DNA of 64,000 nucleotides from Symsagittifera roscoffensis (GCF_963678635.1 NC_087062.1:99253705-99317704), one strand, 5' to 3'; counted from the first letter of the stretch, positions 12,531 to 24,789 are shown. Notes: generated by a model from the letters alone, not told the origin. Numbers and translations are program-made.

Positions 12531-13940
12531 AAGCTTGTTGTACGTCCTGATCTATCGTCGACGATATTTCGGAATCTTGCTTGCGACTATGATGGGTGAT
12601 TTCCCGGTGGGAGACTTCCGCGATGTCTGAACGTACCGCGATTTCGCGAGGGGAATGAGGAAATCAGAAGGTGACCAGCACAAGAAAGCAGGCGGTCTGG
12701 GCTGGATGGCAACAGGATGCTTTTCCTCTGATGTGCTGTCCAGCAGTATTGGGCTAGAGCAGATACGAAGGATAATTTTCCAGGAAAACTGCTGTCTTGA
12801 GACTATTTCTGAGGGGAATCCGGAACGACGATAACTTCTGTCGACGAATTTGTGGTCGTTTGTAAGAGCGTCGGGTTTCCGCCAGTCAACTTCCCACTGG
12901 TCGTCCTTTTCTGAGGGTTGGCTCTGGTTGACTTCTGGGGAGGCGAATATTTCCTCTTTCCGGCTAAATCATGTCCATTTTCCAAAGTGACCGTGTGGTT
13001 CGAATAATCAACAATCGCCTCTTTAAATGGATTAAAATACGATTCTCCAATACATTAAAAAAGATAACCTCCAGCAGTGGCCGATTTCGCTAGAGTAGGC
13101 CGTTTCCGATTAGGGATTGTCAGTGGTATGTCCCAGTCTGAGGAGAAGATTGGGGCTGCTCGACTTCCATGGGTAATCTTTGCCAGTGGGATGTCCGAGT
13201 CCGAGGAAGAGTCCATCACCGCGTATTCGTATCCGTCCTCTGCTCCATCGTGTAGCTCCCAACTCTTTGCCCGGCGGTCTGAAATGATTGATTTTCCTTG
13301 ATCTAAACGATTATCAATGTAGATCAGAAAGCTCCATAGGGCCGGCGAAATCTAAGTTAATCTTTTATCGTTAATGAAAGTTCCGGCATTTGCTCATATG
13401 CTCAGATCCCAGTAACACCTTAAGGTTCTTACCGGCTTTTGAACATTGTTTGCAAGATTTGACATGGTGATATATTTACCTATAAATAAGTGGTCACCAG
13501 ATGAATTCAGCCAGAAACTTCATGCCAACCTGGCCTAGATGGGACTCGCGTAACATCGAAGTGAATGAGCCTCGGGCCGCAGCTGGTATTACTATTTTGT
13601 TGTCCAAGAAAAGTAGATCATCTCTGGTGTGCAGGTCCTTCTCAGAGTTTTTCATGTAGAATTCTTGAATTTCCAGTATTCGTCCTGTCTTCAGTGTTGT
13701 GATTAGATCCCACAAGACTGTGTCATCCTTGGTCATCATTTGTGGTAACTTCTTGGAGCAATGATTTTCTGGCATACTTGGGGAAGAAGTCAAAGATAAG
13801 TTAGCTGTGTAGCGTTTCAATAAATTAAAGTAGTCATTGTTAAGTAGGTTGTCTTTAAATTTCAAAGCAATAGTGTGTTCCTCTGGTACAGGGACCAGAT
13901 CGTTTAGCAGACAAATCTGGGACGATTACTAACGGGTTAG
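12530..13940 (-). pseudogene. Ty3/gypsy-type integrase remnant
   Basis: A 123-codon frame (13494-13865) ends with a zinc-binding integrase N-terminus: a DNKIVIPAAAR strand followed by SHLGQVGMKFLAEFIW, the H2C2 region of retrotransposon integrases. Further along the minus strand, in broken frames, are a degraded cysteine pair and a LDFAGP-like start of the catalytic core at about 13340. The C-terminal side (12803-12985) is basic. Histidine and cysteine ligands are partly lost, and stops and frame changes are frequent. RT and RNase H were not found upstream, so this is a truncated copy. Confidence 0.6.
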
Positions 13941-15700
13941 AAAATTTCGATGATGAAGTTCCCGTGGTATTCAATCTTTTTGGTAGCAAACTATCGTTCA
14001 GCATTATGAAATTTAGTAGAGCCAAAAACGAAATGATTTTGTAGTTAAAAAGCGAATTATCTAGCGGTAAACAATAGCAGCAATAATTCTATGGTTATTT
14101 GAAGTTGAAGAGCTATCGAATCGAATTTGACCAATCACATTGCTTGAAATACTCGTTCCCGACAAAAGAAAAGTAACTACAATTGAATTTACAGCGACCG
14201 ATGCTCATTCTAATTTTATTCTATTTAAAACGGTAAAACTTTGCGAAGTCTAGTTTTTTTCGACCGTGTTAGTTAATAGAATATAGATCTGTAGAGCTGG
14301 AATGTGAAAATTGTTGCGATGACTACAATTGTGAAAAACATAACCTGAACCAAAATCTACCACAAGGTTGATTGTCAGCTTCCATAGGGAGCAGCTGTGC
14401 AACAAATATTTGCTGGGATATGTCAATAATTATTTATGGGAGGCGGATCAATAAGCAGAATGGTCTAATAGCAGAGTGGGTCCAAAAACCTTATTCATGA
14501 TACACATAGGAGAACTAAATTTAAAAATCAAATTGGCCGTTTTCAATCAAATTTGAAATTGTAAAAGGGTATATCCACGAATTTAAATAAGTAATGATTT
14601 ATGAAATGATTTTAATAGCTTCACGTTTGAATCTGTGGCTGCTACGAATTAATTCGAATATACTTTCTAAGGCGTTTACGAATTTAATTCGGTGTATGCC
14701 ATAAATTTAAGTTTAAAACTACGATTAGGTGTCACTGTTAAAACTTCCTATGATGAAAATGGAATCAGTTCTTACAATAACAGCTAATACATAAACTTTT
14801 GTTTAGCCGATTTAACCAAAATCAACAACATAGTTAAAAATATTTTATCCGTAGGCATTTTGTTATAAAATAATGCAAATAAATAATCAAATTGTTTGGT
14901 TTGACAGTTTCAATTGGTTGCGTTAGGCCAAAAGCATGACTGTTTTTGAAACGGCTACAAAGATTTCATTTTCTAATAGGGTATCTTTACGAATTTAATT
15001 GAGTAATGATTTAAGATTTATGATTAACAATGGTTAAGTCTTTTTTCGTAAATTCCGCATTCGTTGTTCTAGCTATATTCATTGCTCAACAATGCTGCTG
15101 GGTTATCAAACTTCGGATTTACAAATCAAAATGGCCAGACCATTCAGATCTTTAATTTTATATTTAATTTCTAAAAGGGTATATCCAGGAACTGATTTAA
15201 GTAATGATTTAAGATTTGTTCGTGGATTCCACAGACAATGGTTAAGTATTTGTTCGTAATTTCCGCGTTCTTTGTTCTAGCTAGCCATTGTTCAAGCTGG
15301 TTATTGCTGGATATCTCACCTACAAACTTCGGAATCCGCTAACAATTTTTGGAATCAATATAAACAAACTGTTCCGCTCTAATACAAACTTATTTTACGT
15401 GAGATCATATAAAACGGCTACTCTGGTCCCACTCAACTTTTTCGGAGGTGAGAATTAACCGGCATTGAGGGTATCGTCTGGGAGCAACCCAGACTCATTG
15501 TCGCCCGAAATTGGTACATGTATGATATTATTAACGGATGCCAATGAAAAAATAGCGATTTGAGGTGCTTGTAAAATTTTTCATTTTCGGCCTGGAGTCC
15601 CTTCCGCTTGAAGTCAAGTCGGCTTGTTGTCCTAGACCCCACAAAAAGAGCCCAAGAAAGGCCCCCGGCGGGATATATAGGGCATACCACTAGCGTGGGT
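13941..15700. repeat. Non-coding, with partial and full copies of the 300-bp dispersed repeat
   Basis: The full copy is at 15165-15520; fragments occur at about 14530-14600 and 14980-15100. The rest is AT-rich sequence with no frame I can support. A minus frame at 15433-15690 overlaps the repeat end and is not convincing. Confidence 0.4.
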
Positions 15701-15989
15701 TACTTAAACGTCGTTTTATCACTGAACTCGTCGGAATTGATCTCTTATTTGGTTGTGCTGTTGTGAACTGAGTACTATGTGGGCTGAGTTTGTTCAGCTA
15801 CACGAAGGGAGTACTTGGGGTTCAGTATTTAGAATCCTCGGCGATTTTTCAGCTCTATGTTTCCTTAGATCCACAAATGCAGAAACTTTACTTTCACCGC
15901 TAGTTTGACATTGCTCCATCAAAAGTGGTCGCTTGTCATTGGCGTAAATAGCTGAAAAATTACTCCCAGGATGTAGCTGATAAGAGATG

Positions 15990-17861
15990 TCTAACTAAAT
16001 CAGAGTAAAGAGAGTCAACCTAAGTATTCTAGCTTCAACAACTTGAAATCACTACCCGCAAATTTACGGCACTGGGTGGCAGCAGGTGACTGGTTTTTTT
16101 TGCCACCTCTTTCGTTTGGTTTTTGCCCAGATTCACTATATTCCAAATCAGCTGTTGACTCGCTTTTAGCTACTCGGTTTTGCAACCGTTCCTCTACAGT
16201 CATCGTTCCTTTGACCAAATCTTTGTCTTCTTTCAGCAGAAGAAAGCAGTTAGGTGTCTTGGAATGTCCCCGAAGAATGTTTGAGCATTGTCTTTGGTTA
16301 GGAAAACCCTCTCAAATCATGGATCCATTTTTCCGTCATAGCTTGTGGTATTAGATTCGGTTTTGCTTTCTTTCTCGCAACTCCTGCCGCTGTTCTTTCC
16401 CACAACTGCTGCCGAAAGTACCCAACACATGAAATCGCAAACCAGAAACAAGCAGACTAGATGGACGCTTTTCACCGACGGCAACTTTTGGAAATTCTAG
16501 GTTTTTGACATATTTGTAGATACGAAGGGATAGGATTGGTTCCTCCCAAGACGTCTTCCGCATTGTTTAGAAAACTGCGTGTGCACTTGCCAGATTTGAT
16601 GAACTTGCAGAGTGAAAAAAACATTTCGAGGAAAAGTGGGTCTTGGTTATGCAACCTTCATCCGCCTCGCATTGTCCTACTTTGAAAATCCTTGTTCACA
16701 TGTTGTTGGGTTTTTCGAGAGCTTCGCACAAATGTTTCCAGGGACTTCGTATAAAAATGCTCATCACAACCTGTGGCATTAGGATTAATTTTAGTTTGCA
16801 GGGAGTCAATCCTTGTTCTCCAAAGATAAGCACAAAAACTTGATAGTAAACTTCAGCCCACTTTTTGTACTCTTTAGCGTTAAAATCACCTCTTGCTCTT
16901 AGTAATTGTATGCATTCATTCAAGCTCTTTCTCAAAAGCCAAGGTTGATTAGTGTTGATAATTTCGTCAACGTTTCCGGTTTTTGTCACTTTAATCAAAT
17001 TGTACTTTAAATCTTCCGAAGATCCTCATTTTTTAAATAAGCGAGTAATTATAAAACGGGTCAAAAAAGTAAATCTCCATTTTTTGCGACCACCTTTACC
17101 GCGTTTTATTCTCTTTTTCAGCTACTTCCATTAGTCCTTGGAGACTAATTCTATGACATCGAACATGAAACAGAATTTGGCGCCGAAATCTTGCAGACCC
17201 TTTGGGAGTGCGTCATTCTTGTAGTTTCTCCAGTGCTCTCTTCCGGGTAGTCTTGCGAGGAATCACATGCTTCGAAAATTGAATATGGTGATGTCTGTAT
17301 AAGGATGCGGTTGCTGCACTTCTGGATGGTTCTGAGGCTGATGAAAGAGCTAATGGTTGTGATATTGCTGATTCTGTTGATGTCGGGGTTCTTGATGAAT
17401 TTCCTAACTGTTCTAAGGGCGGTGTCGATCTGTTCTGATGGTTTATAAGCGCTTACAGAAGCTTGTAGTAAGCGTTTATTTGGGTAGCATTGTTTCTGAA
17501 GAGAGAAAATTGACCAGGTTCCTCCGTTTTTCATTCCACGGTATTTCCTTGAAGCCCCCTAGAATCAACATCTGCATGATTCCTGCTCCTACTGAAATCA
17601 AATGACTGCGTTGCCGTGGTATTGCTATTTTTCGTACAAGATCGTCAACTTCCAAGTAGTTCCATCGACCATTTCTGAAACTAGTCTTTTCATTGTTCGA
17701 TATTTGTTTGCCAATTCTTTTCCTGCTATTTTGTCAAGGATTTTGGCGTCTACAAATTTTCGATCATTATCTGATGCTATAGAATAGCGATTCCAGAATT
17801 GTTGATCCATACTTTTCTCGGTCATCGAAGAGTCGTTTTTCGTATCAGGTGATTCGTTCAA
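15990..17861 (-). pseudogene. Unrecognised minus-strand gene in broken frames
   Basis: Consecutive minus-strand frames (17625-17861, 17151-17534, 16696-16998, 16351-16654 and 16015-16218) have protein-like composition and a consistent direction, separated by stops and frame changes. The piece at 16696-16998 resembles a helical region with LRARGDFNAKEYKKWAEVY and ends with LCEALEKPNN. The next contains HNQDPLFLEMFF. The downstream end is Lys/Arg/Ser-rich. It looks like one gene of at least 500 codons, probably transposon-borne or a decayed host gene, but I cannot name the family. Confidence 0.35.
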
Positions 17862-17869
17862 TTGTATGT

Positions 17870-18990
17870 CATGTCGTACGCGTCGGTTTGTGCATCCCGA
17901 TTGGTATCTCTGTTATTTGACTGTCGATTCGTATGTCGGTTTGTTTTTCGGTACGTCGAGTGTCGTATCGGTTTTTGTCAATATTCGCGTCGGTTTTGTT
18001 TGCCGGAATTGTTTCAGGTGAAATAGCGAAAGAATTTAGAAGACTTTCATACTGAATTTGAAAGAGGTGCAGTGATGAATGAATAGAGGGTATTACTTAA
18101 GTTATCCATAACCATTTTGCCTAATTGGAAAACTAATTGTGGATTCTGGTGTGATTTTTAAGTTGGCCTAACCGGCTTGGCCAAACTTATCGGAACAATT
18201 ATGAAGCTTCATAGCGTCATAATTGTTCCGATACTTTTTAAACTGTCAACTAAAATAGTCACTAATAGTTTCTTGAGTTTGATTAATTTGATTTTCAAGT
18301 GTTTAGATTTTGTAATTCAAATTGTTGTTGTTGTGGTAATCGGAGGAGACAAACTAAATGGTTGTGGTAATCGGAGGAGATCAATAAATCTTGAAATACC
18401 CAGTTTAACTATACCGTGTAATTCTAGGTGATACACTTTTTTCCTGTGGGCCAAATTTGGGTTGGCCAAATTTGGGTTGAGCTTCAAAGCCAGCGGATAG
18501 ACTTCATAGCCATCTAGAGTCATGATTGTTTCGATACTTTTAAGGCCGTCAAATAAAAAAGTCCTTGATTAGTGTTTCTTGAGTTTGATTAGTTGGATTT
18601 TCAAGTGTTAGATTTCACATTTCGTGATTATCATATGCTCTTCATATACGCTCCTCATTTTTCCTGTTATATATATTCTTGAAAAAAATGTTTCGTCTTC
18701 TAAAATATTTTTTCCAGTAAACAAAACACTAACTAAATCGTCGTTTCTTGAAATCTAAAATTTTGACAGAAAGGCATGTGGATGGCGCCGCGCAGTCTAT
18801 TGCCCATCCTAAAAACTGAAATAGTTTTTTCTAGTTTTGCAAAATCTCAATAGTTTCTGTTGCAGTTCAAATCAATCTCATATACTGATCAGTTCGTTCA
18901 AATTTAGTTCCAATTTCGTTCCATTTTACATTACAAGTTTTAACTCAATCTCAAACTAAATCTCAATATACACTAACAATCTTTTTGCAG
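17870..18990. other. Non-coding with short local duplications
   Basis: A segment of about 85 bp at 18220-18306 recurs at 18525-18610. GGTTGTGGTAATCGGAGGAGA and TTGGCCAAATTTGGG are each repeated in tandem. No gene is visible. Confidence 0.4.
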
Positions 18991-18994
18991 TTGC

Positions 18995-19262
18995 AAAAAC
19001 CCAAATACTGACAAAATCCCAATATTGACAAAATCCCAAAACCTGACAAAATCCGAATTACTAACAAAATCCCGAATACTGACAAAATCCCAATTACTGA
19101 CAAAATCCCAAATGCTGACAAAATCCAAAAGAGTGACAAAATCCCATATACTGACAAAATCCCAATACTGACAAAACCCCAAATACTGACAAAATCCCAA
19201 TACTGACAAAATCCCAAATATTGACAAAATCCCAATCACAACCAGTATTTGGGATTTTGCAG
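18995..19262. repeat. CTGACAAAATCCCAAATA minisatellite bounded by inverted flanks
   Basis: About twelve units of 18-21 bp (ACTGACAAAATCCCAA.T) run from 19010 to 19232. The left flank (GTTGCAAAAACCCAAATACTG) and the right flank (CAGTATTTGGGATTTTGCAG) are near reverse complements, so the array sits between short inverted repeats. Open frames on the minus strand here are produced by the repeat. Confidence 0.7.
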
Positions 19263-19376
19263 AACTGCAACGAACTATGATCAGTATTTGGTATTTTGAA
19301 TCAATTTTTCTATTGTTTGGAGGGCTTTGCTATTATTCCTTTCTTGGACTGATTTTATTTTTCTTTTCGTTTTCAG

Positions 19377-20098
19377 AGTGCGACCTACAATTTTCACAAA
19401 AAAGCAACATGGTCCGCGATTTTGGTGGAAAGCAATGCCAGAAGAGGAATGCGAAACTGCAGAAATTGACTTGCTTTGTTCTGTGGCACGGAGGGCTTCA
19501 GTGACTGCTACAGAACTGCAGAGCATGTGTTGTCGCCTGGATGCTGGGAGATAATAAGAGCTAATCGAAGATCTGGGCTCAAACGAAAGCTGATCTCTCC
19601 TCCTTCTTGCGGGACACTTATGAGGAGTGCCAATTACCATTCAGAGCGAAGCAGCGGAGGGCAAATTTGATCTGCCAGGATAACAACGGCGATGATCAGA
19701 GGGGGTGAAGATGTGTGCTTTTGAAATAAGATATAAGATAATATATATCTTTATTTACTTATTCAAACTGTTTTAGCACTAAGCCAAATAATTCAGTCCA
19801 CGTCTGTCTACGTAAATACGAGACGGACTACCGTAAAAAATGCGTTGGGTACCAGCAGAAAGACAATCAAGACAAAGACGACAATCAGAACGACCTCTTG
19901 GAACATCGACGAGCAGAACGGCCTCTCAGAACGACATGAGCAAGGCAGAAATGGGCATGATGTGACGACTACCTGGTGCAAGCAGGAACCAAACGAGCCA
20001 GATGCGATGAACGGGTACAAGCAGGAACAATTGGCGACGTTTTGGTGCAAAATGGAGCCGGAGGATGAGGAACCCATTTTGACCATTCAAATTGTTTA
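19377..20098 (+). pseudogene. Two exon-like fragments upstream of the JmjC gene
   Basis: An acceptor (TTTTCAG) precedes 19377. The first fragment encodes CDLQFSQKSNM, which resembles a C2H2 zinc-finger knuckle, and then runs into stops. A second fragment (about 19801-20098, after AATTCAG) gives a polar frame with WCKQEP and FWCKMEPEDEEP. Both lie in order before the JmjC exons and could be its 5' part. No domain is certain. Confidence 0.3.
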
Positions 20099-20159
20099 AA
20101 AGAAAATACCGTTTTTCTTTTAAATAACCTTCTGCAATTAAATCAACATCACCGTTTTA

Positions 20160-20670
20160 GCCCTCTATTTCACTGAATGACGGTGAAATCTTCAAGGGCA
20201 CTGCTCCAGATACTGTTGGTACTACAGTTACTGCTCCAGAAGTGGCAAGTACTATCAATGAACAAGGGCTCTGCTCGAACGGTACTGCTCCAGGTACTGT
20301 TGGTACTACAGTTATCGCTCCAGAAGTGACAAATACTATCGATGAACATACCTCGGAAGTCACCCATCGGTGCGCCAAGTTGCCTATCGGTGCGCCAGCT
20401 GCGCCAATTAGGATGGTACCACTTACCGAAGTACCGAATGGACCGTGTCTGAGGCCAGATCCACTTCCTCTTGTACCAGAGTTTGTTTCGCCCATTCCTC
20501 TACCAAGCTCCCTTTCGCCACTTCATCTGTTTGAAGCAGATCTGAGAACAGATGAACGACCTCCTCAGGTGCGGATACAGAAATCAAAAGCTCTTCGGGA
20601 AAAATCGCAGAGTTTTGCCATGGTTTCAGGCAGCTCTTGTAGCACGAGTGCCAGTCAGATTGAAATTTAA
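20160..20670 (+). pseudogene. Exon-like Pro/Thr/Ala-rich segment with an internal repeat
   Basis: An open frame follows an acceptor at about 20160 and contains two copies of a module of about 23 residues (TAPxTVGTTVxAPEVxxTI). A proline-rich linker follows and the frame ends at 20670. The frame at 20552-20758 overlaps its end. It may be a disordered linker exon of the JmjC gene. No function can be assigned. Confidence 0.3.
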
Positions 20671-22233
20671 CCTCCAATTGACCATAGCAAACTCAGAGAG
20701 AGACTTTCGCAAGTTTAAGTATCTGAACCTAACACATGCTCAAAGTCGTTATAATTAAATTTCGATCATATTTTTCGGGTATTTTGTTAGATCAAATTGC
20801 CTCAAGTCTAATACAGTGCGTGCCTGCGGTTGATCTTGTCAGCTAGATCCAGTCAGACTGGTTTATTGGCCAACAAGGAACTTTGTTAGTTCCATCGGCT
20901 AAACCCATCAAAGGGTTCAAGAGTCAACTAGCGGATAGTTGCCAGTTTGACATCCGAATGTATGGGGACAATTTTATTGACGAAATTTTGAAGGAATACC
21001 CCGAGGAACTCAGAGCTAGACGGTATTCCTTAAAGGAAAAGGTAATCAGTTTGTAAAGTAATTAGACTCCTAAAAAGACCTCAGTATTCAAATAAGTTTA
21101 ACCTCACATTTGTGTTCAATCCTAGGAATATAAAGGATCAATTAAGCCAGCTGATGTTCAAACTTTGTTTCGGTCAATGCCGCCAATTTCTGGAATATCA
21201 TTGATATTGATGCTTCCTTGTCGATCGCCACGAAGTTGTCTGTTCCAAAAGCAGTCAAGAATGTGTCGTTGGGACACATACATAAAAGGAAGTTGGAGAA
21301 GACAGAAGTACCTACGAAGGAGTCAAGCTACCTGCTGTTATCGCAGGCTGGTGCAATAACACCATTTCACCAGGATTTCTCCAGCACATTTGTGATTTAT
21401 TTTTAATGAAAGTTTAAGCAAAGCTTGGTGCACAATTTTTTCAACGAAATTTAAAAATATGTTCCATTTAGTTTTTTTTCTTTTAGGCTGCAAAACTTTT
21501 TATTTGATGGCCCCGTCGGTCAAGAACAAGCAGATTTTCCAGGAATATCTGATGCAGCAATCCTTGGGTTAGAAACCAATGTTTCCCGGGGATGACCCTC
21601 GCTGTGATGCTGGAGGGTGTCAGAAAGTTGTTCTGACGGAGCGCCAGGCCCTTGTTCTGCCAGCTGGCATGATACACATGGTTGAAAAGCATTCAGAGTC
21701 AGTGGCTCTGGGTGTCAGTTTTGTTCATCGTGGACACCTGCTGACGGCTGCCAGAGGTTTTCGACATGAGCGGAAAGACGAAGAGCCCTCCAGCATCTGC
21801 TACCCTGCTTTTCCGATGTTGGCTCTGAATGAGCTTATGGTGCATCTGTGGTTAGTATTAAAGATTAAACTGATACGTTTTTATCGAAATAAATAAAAAT
21901 AGAGAAAAATATTTTAAGCACCAGGGACTCAAACTTGCCGCAAGAAATATAAGATCCGGAGGAGGTCTGGAGAATTCTGAAGGCGCACGACAAAGCCTTA
22001 GATAGCCACCTTGCCAGAATAATTTACGTAAGTACTTCTGGCCGAATTTCATCCCAATTACTGAAATACTTACTTCCGTATCCCAAAAACTGCACCCAGT
22101 TTAATCGCATATACTGAAGTACTCAATAGATCCTAAAATTGAGTTTCGTCATCCCGCATACTAAAATGCTTGCTTCATCCCAAAAACTCAGTTTAACTTC
22201 TAATGCTAACTTATGATAATTTTGTATTTTAAG

Positions 22234-22490
22234 CCAACAACTAAGGAAAGGCTGGCGAATAAAGAAGAAATGGACAGTCTCTTCCAAAACCATCCTGGGT
22301 CATGCGGACTACTGATAGTGAAATGTGCCCCATCTGCTGTCATGATGTACAAGCTGTGCAATCTGTACAAGCTGTTGAGCACAAGCTGTGCTTTGTCTGC
22401 TGGCGGAGGGTGCAGGATGAGCATCATCCAAAGTGCCCCTTCTGTCTGCAGGACTTGCCGCCTTTCACTAGCTTCTTGCCGCACTTATAA
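22234..22490 (+). pseudogene. RING-type zinc-finger exon downstream of JmjC
   Basis: After the acceptor ending at 22233, a frame beginning about 22302 gives MCPICCHDV, then EHKLCFVCW, then KCPFCLQDL, a compact C-x2-C ... H-x2-C-x2-C ... C-x2-C pattern typical of RING E3 ligases. The preceding 70 nt of the exon are open in another frame, so one frame change is needed. It sits between the JmjC exons and an acidic/RG-rich exon, suggesting a JmjC-RING protein. In the second tandem copy all but the last CPFC half is deleted. Confidence 0.55.
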
Positions 22491-22656
22491 CGATTGCTTT
22501 TGACCTTGTTTATTGCATGTTAAACTAACTAAGCCTGGTGCCATGTGAACATCCTCTTCCTTCCATCTTTGACCACTAACTTGAAACTTCCCAATGTAAA
22601 CCACAAAAGAACATCCAACCCTTCCTCCATATCGATCATGTTTTACCTTTGTTTAG

Positions 22657-23104
22657 TTTCTCTGACACAGACGAGGATACACATGACGAAGAAGACGTTG
22701 AGGAGGGATGAGACCAGATCGAAGTCGAGACAGTGGTGCCCTACCGTGACTCCGACTCGGAGTCGGAACCGGAGCAACTGAGGAGTTTCTCCGACTTTGA
22801 ACTGCTCTCGGGCAGTGACGAGGAGGAGAGCACTGCCTTGGATGCTCTTGCGTTCTCCTATGTGCGGGGTCGCGGTCGCGGGCACGCTGTGGTCTGGGAT
22901 GGGCGGGTCGAAGAGGTCTCCTCGAGTGATGACGACATGACCTATAATTGGGCAAGCGGGCAGGGGCGCAGTCGCCGACGAGCAGCGCCGTCATTCACAG
23001 CAGCTGCAAACCTGCCAGGCCGGGCCCGGGGCCCAGGACGCGCCAGAACCGCTGGGTCATCCCAGCCTGGGGTCGGACCCTCATCGCGAAGGTTCAAAAT
23101 CTGA
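22657..23104 (+). pseudogene. Acidic plus Arg/Gly-rich C-terminal exon (copy A)
   Basis: After the acceptor TTTAG at 22656 the frame encodes an acidic Asp/Glu/Ser stretch, then an Arg/Gly-rich tail with RGRGRG and GRARGPGRAR, ending at a TGA (23102-23104). A TGA at 22709 interrupts it. The GC content is much higher than the surroundings. Acidic and RG-rich tails are common in chromatin proteins. The minus-strand frames here are mirror artefacts. Confidence 0.45.
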
Positions 23105-23118
23105 AAATTGACTACTAA

Positions 23119-24789
23119 AATGCCGCCAATTTCTGGAATATCATTGATATTGATGCTTCCTTGTCGATCGCCACGAAGTTGTCTGTTCCAAAAGCAGTCA
23201 AGAATGTGTCGTTGGGACACATACATAAAAGGAAGTTGGAGAAGACAGAAGTACCTACGAAGGAGTCAAGCTACCTGCTGTTATCGCAGGCTGGTGCAAT
23301 AACACCATTTCACCAGGATTTCTCCAGCACATTTGTGATTTATTTTTAATGAAAGTTTAAGCAAAGCTTGGTGCACAATTTTTTCAACGAAATTTAAAAA
23401 TATGTTCCATTTAGTTTTTTTTCTTTTAGGCTGCAAAACTTTTTATTTGATGGCCCCGTCGGTCAAGAACAAGCAGATTTTCCAGGAATATCTGATGCAG
23501 CAATCCTTGGGTTAGAAACCAATGTTTCCCGGGGATGACCCTCGCTGTGATGCTGGAGGGTGTCAGAAAGTTGTTCTGACGGAGCGCCAGGCCCTTGTTC
23601 TGCCAGCTGGCATGATACACATGGTTGAAAAGCATTCAGAGTCAGTGGCTCTGGGTGTCAGTTTTGTTCATCGTGGACACCTGCTGACGGCTGCCAGAGG
23701 TTTTCGACATGAGCGGAAAGACGAAGAGCCCTCCAGCATCTGCTACCCTGCTTTTCCGATGTTGGCTCTGAATGAGCTTATGGTGCATCTGTGGTTAGTA
23801 TTAAAGATTAAACTGATACGTTTTTATCGAAATAAATAAAAATAGAGAAAAATATTTTAAGCACCAGGGACTCAAACTTGCCGCAAGAAATATAAGATCC
23901 GGAGGAGGTCTGGAGAATTCTGAAGGCGCACGACAAAGCCTTAGATAGCCACCTTGCCAGAATAATTTACGTAAGTACTTCTGGCCGAATTTCATCCCAA
24001 TTACTGAAATACTTACTTCCGTATCCCAAAAACTGCACCCAGTTTAATCGTATATACTGAAGTACTCAATAGATCCTAAAATTGAGTGCCCCTTCTGCAG
24101 GATGAGCATCATCCAAAGTGCCCCTTCTGTCTACAGGACTTGCCGCCTTTCACTAGCTTCTTGCCGCACTTATAACGATTGCTTTTGACCTTGTTTATTG
24201 CATGTTAAACTAACTAAGCCTGGTGCCATGTGAACATCCTCTTCCTTCCATCTTTGACCACTAACTTGAAACTTCCCAATGTAAACCACAAAAGAACATC
24301 CAACCCTTCCTCCATATCGATCATGTTTTACCTTTGTTTAGTTTCTCTGACACAGACGAGGATACACATGACGAAGAAGACGTTGAGGAGGGATGAGACC
24401 AGATCGAAGTCGAGACAGTGGTGCCCTACCGTGACTCCGACTCGGAGTCGGAACCGGAGCAACTGAGGAGTTTCTCCGACTTTGAACTGCTCTCGGGCAG
24501 TGACGAGGAGGAGAGCACTGCCTTGGATGCTCTTGCGTTCTCCTATGTGCGGGGTCGCGGTCGCGGGCACGCTGTGGTCTGGGATGGGCGGGTCGAAGAG
24601 GTCTCCTCGAGTGATGACGACATGACCTATAATTGGGCAAGCGGGCAGGGGCGCAGTCGCCGACGAGCAGCGCCGTCATTCACAGCAGCTGCAAACCTGC
24701 CAGGCCGGGCCCGGGGCCCAGGACGCGCCAGAACCGCTGGGTCATCCCAGCCTGGGGTCGGACCCTCATCGCGAAGGTTCAAAATCTGA
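23119..24789 (+). pseudogene. JmjC gene, truncated tandem copy B
   Basis: This copy holds the JmjC exons from NFWNIIDIDASL onward (HxD at about 23311, distal His at about 23618) and the acidic/RG exon (24342-24789). It lacks the first JmjC exon (20791-21041) and most of the RING exon. It carries the same TAG, TAA and TGA interruptions as copy A, so these predate the duplication. It is joined directly to the end of copy A without a promoter-like spacer. Confidence 0.65.

Larger units (their letters stand above)
20791..23104 (+). pseudogene. JmjC histone demethylase-like gene (KDM2/JHD1 type), copy A
   Basis: Exon-like segments lie at 20791-21041, 21126-about 21390, 21487-21850, 21919-22027, 22234-22490 and 22657-23104, with GT/AG signals at most borders. 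The JmjC fold is recognisable. NFWNIIDIDASL precedes GAITPFHQDFSS, which carries the HxD iron ligands (His codon at 21368). GCKTFYLMAPSV follows, and LPAGMIHMVEKH carries the distal His (21675). The closing strands (ALGVSFVH) fit KDM2/PHF2-type enzymes acting on methyl-lysine in chromatin. In-frame stops occur at 20844 (TAG), 21570 (TAG), 21950 (TAA) and 22709 (TGA), and the frame shifts between 21126 and 21185. It therefore reads as a pseudogene with well-preserved catalytic residues. Confidence 0.7.
21176..23118 (+). repeat. Tandem duplication, unit A (1943 bp)
   Basis: The unit starts at AATGCCGCCAATTTC and is repeated directly from 23119. Over 21176-22144 the two copies align without a gap and, as far as I can read, with one difference (about 22109). 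The duplication is therefore very recent, or an assembly effect. Confidence 0.85.

Noticed and set aside
18963-19239. Two overlapping 88-90 codon minus frames rich in Phe, Ile and Leu
   Set aside because: They are produced by the CTGACAAAATCCC minisatellite, whose unit lacks stops in two frames.
20844-22711. Alternative genetic code with reassigned stops
   Set aside because: TAA, TAG and TGA all occur inside conserved segments, true terminators are also normal, and the other genes show frameshifts, so decay is the simpler explanation.
22643-22994. Arg/Pro-rich minus-strand frames opposite the acidic/RG exon
   Set aside because: Mirror frames of a GC-rich coding exon; they are duplicated with it and have no splice or start support.
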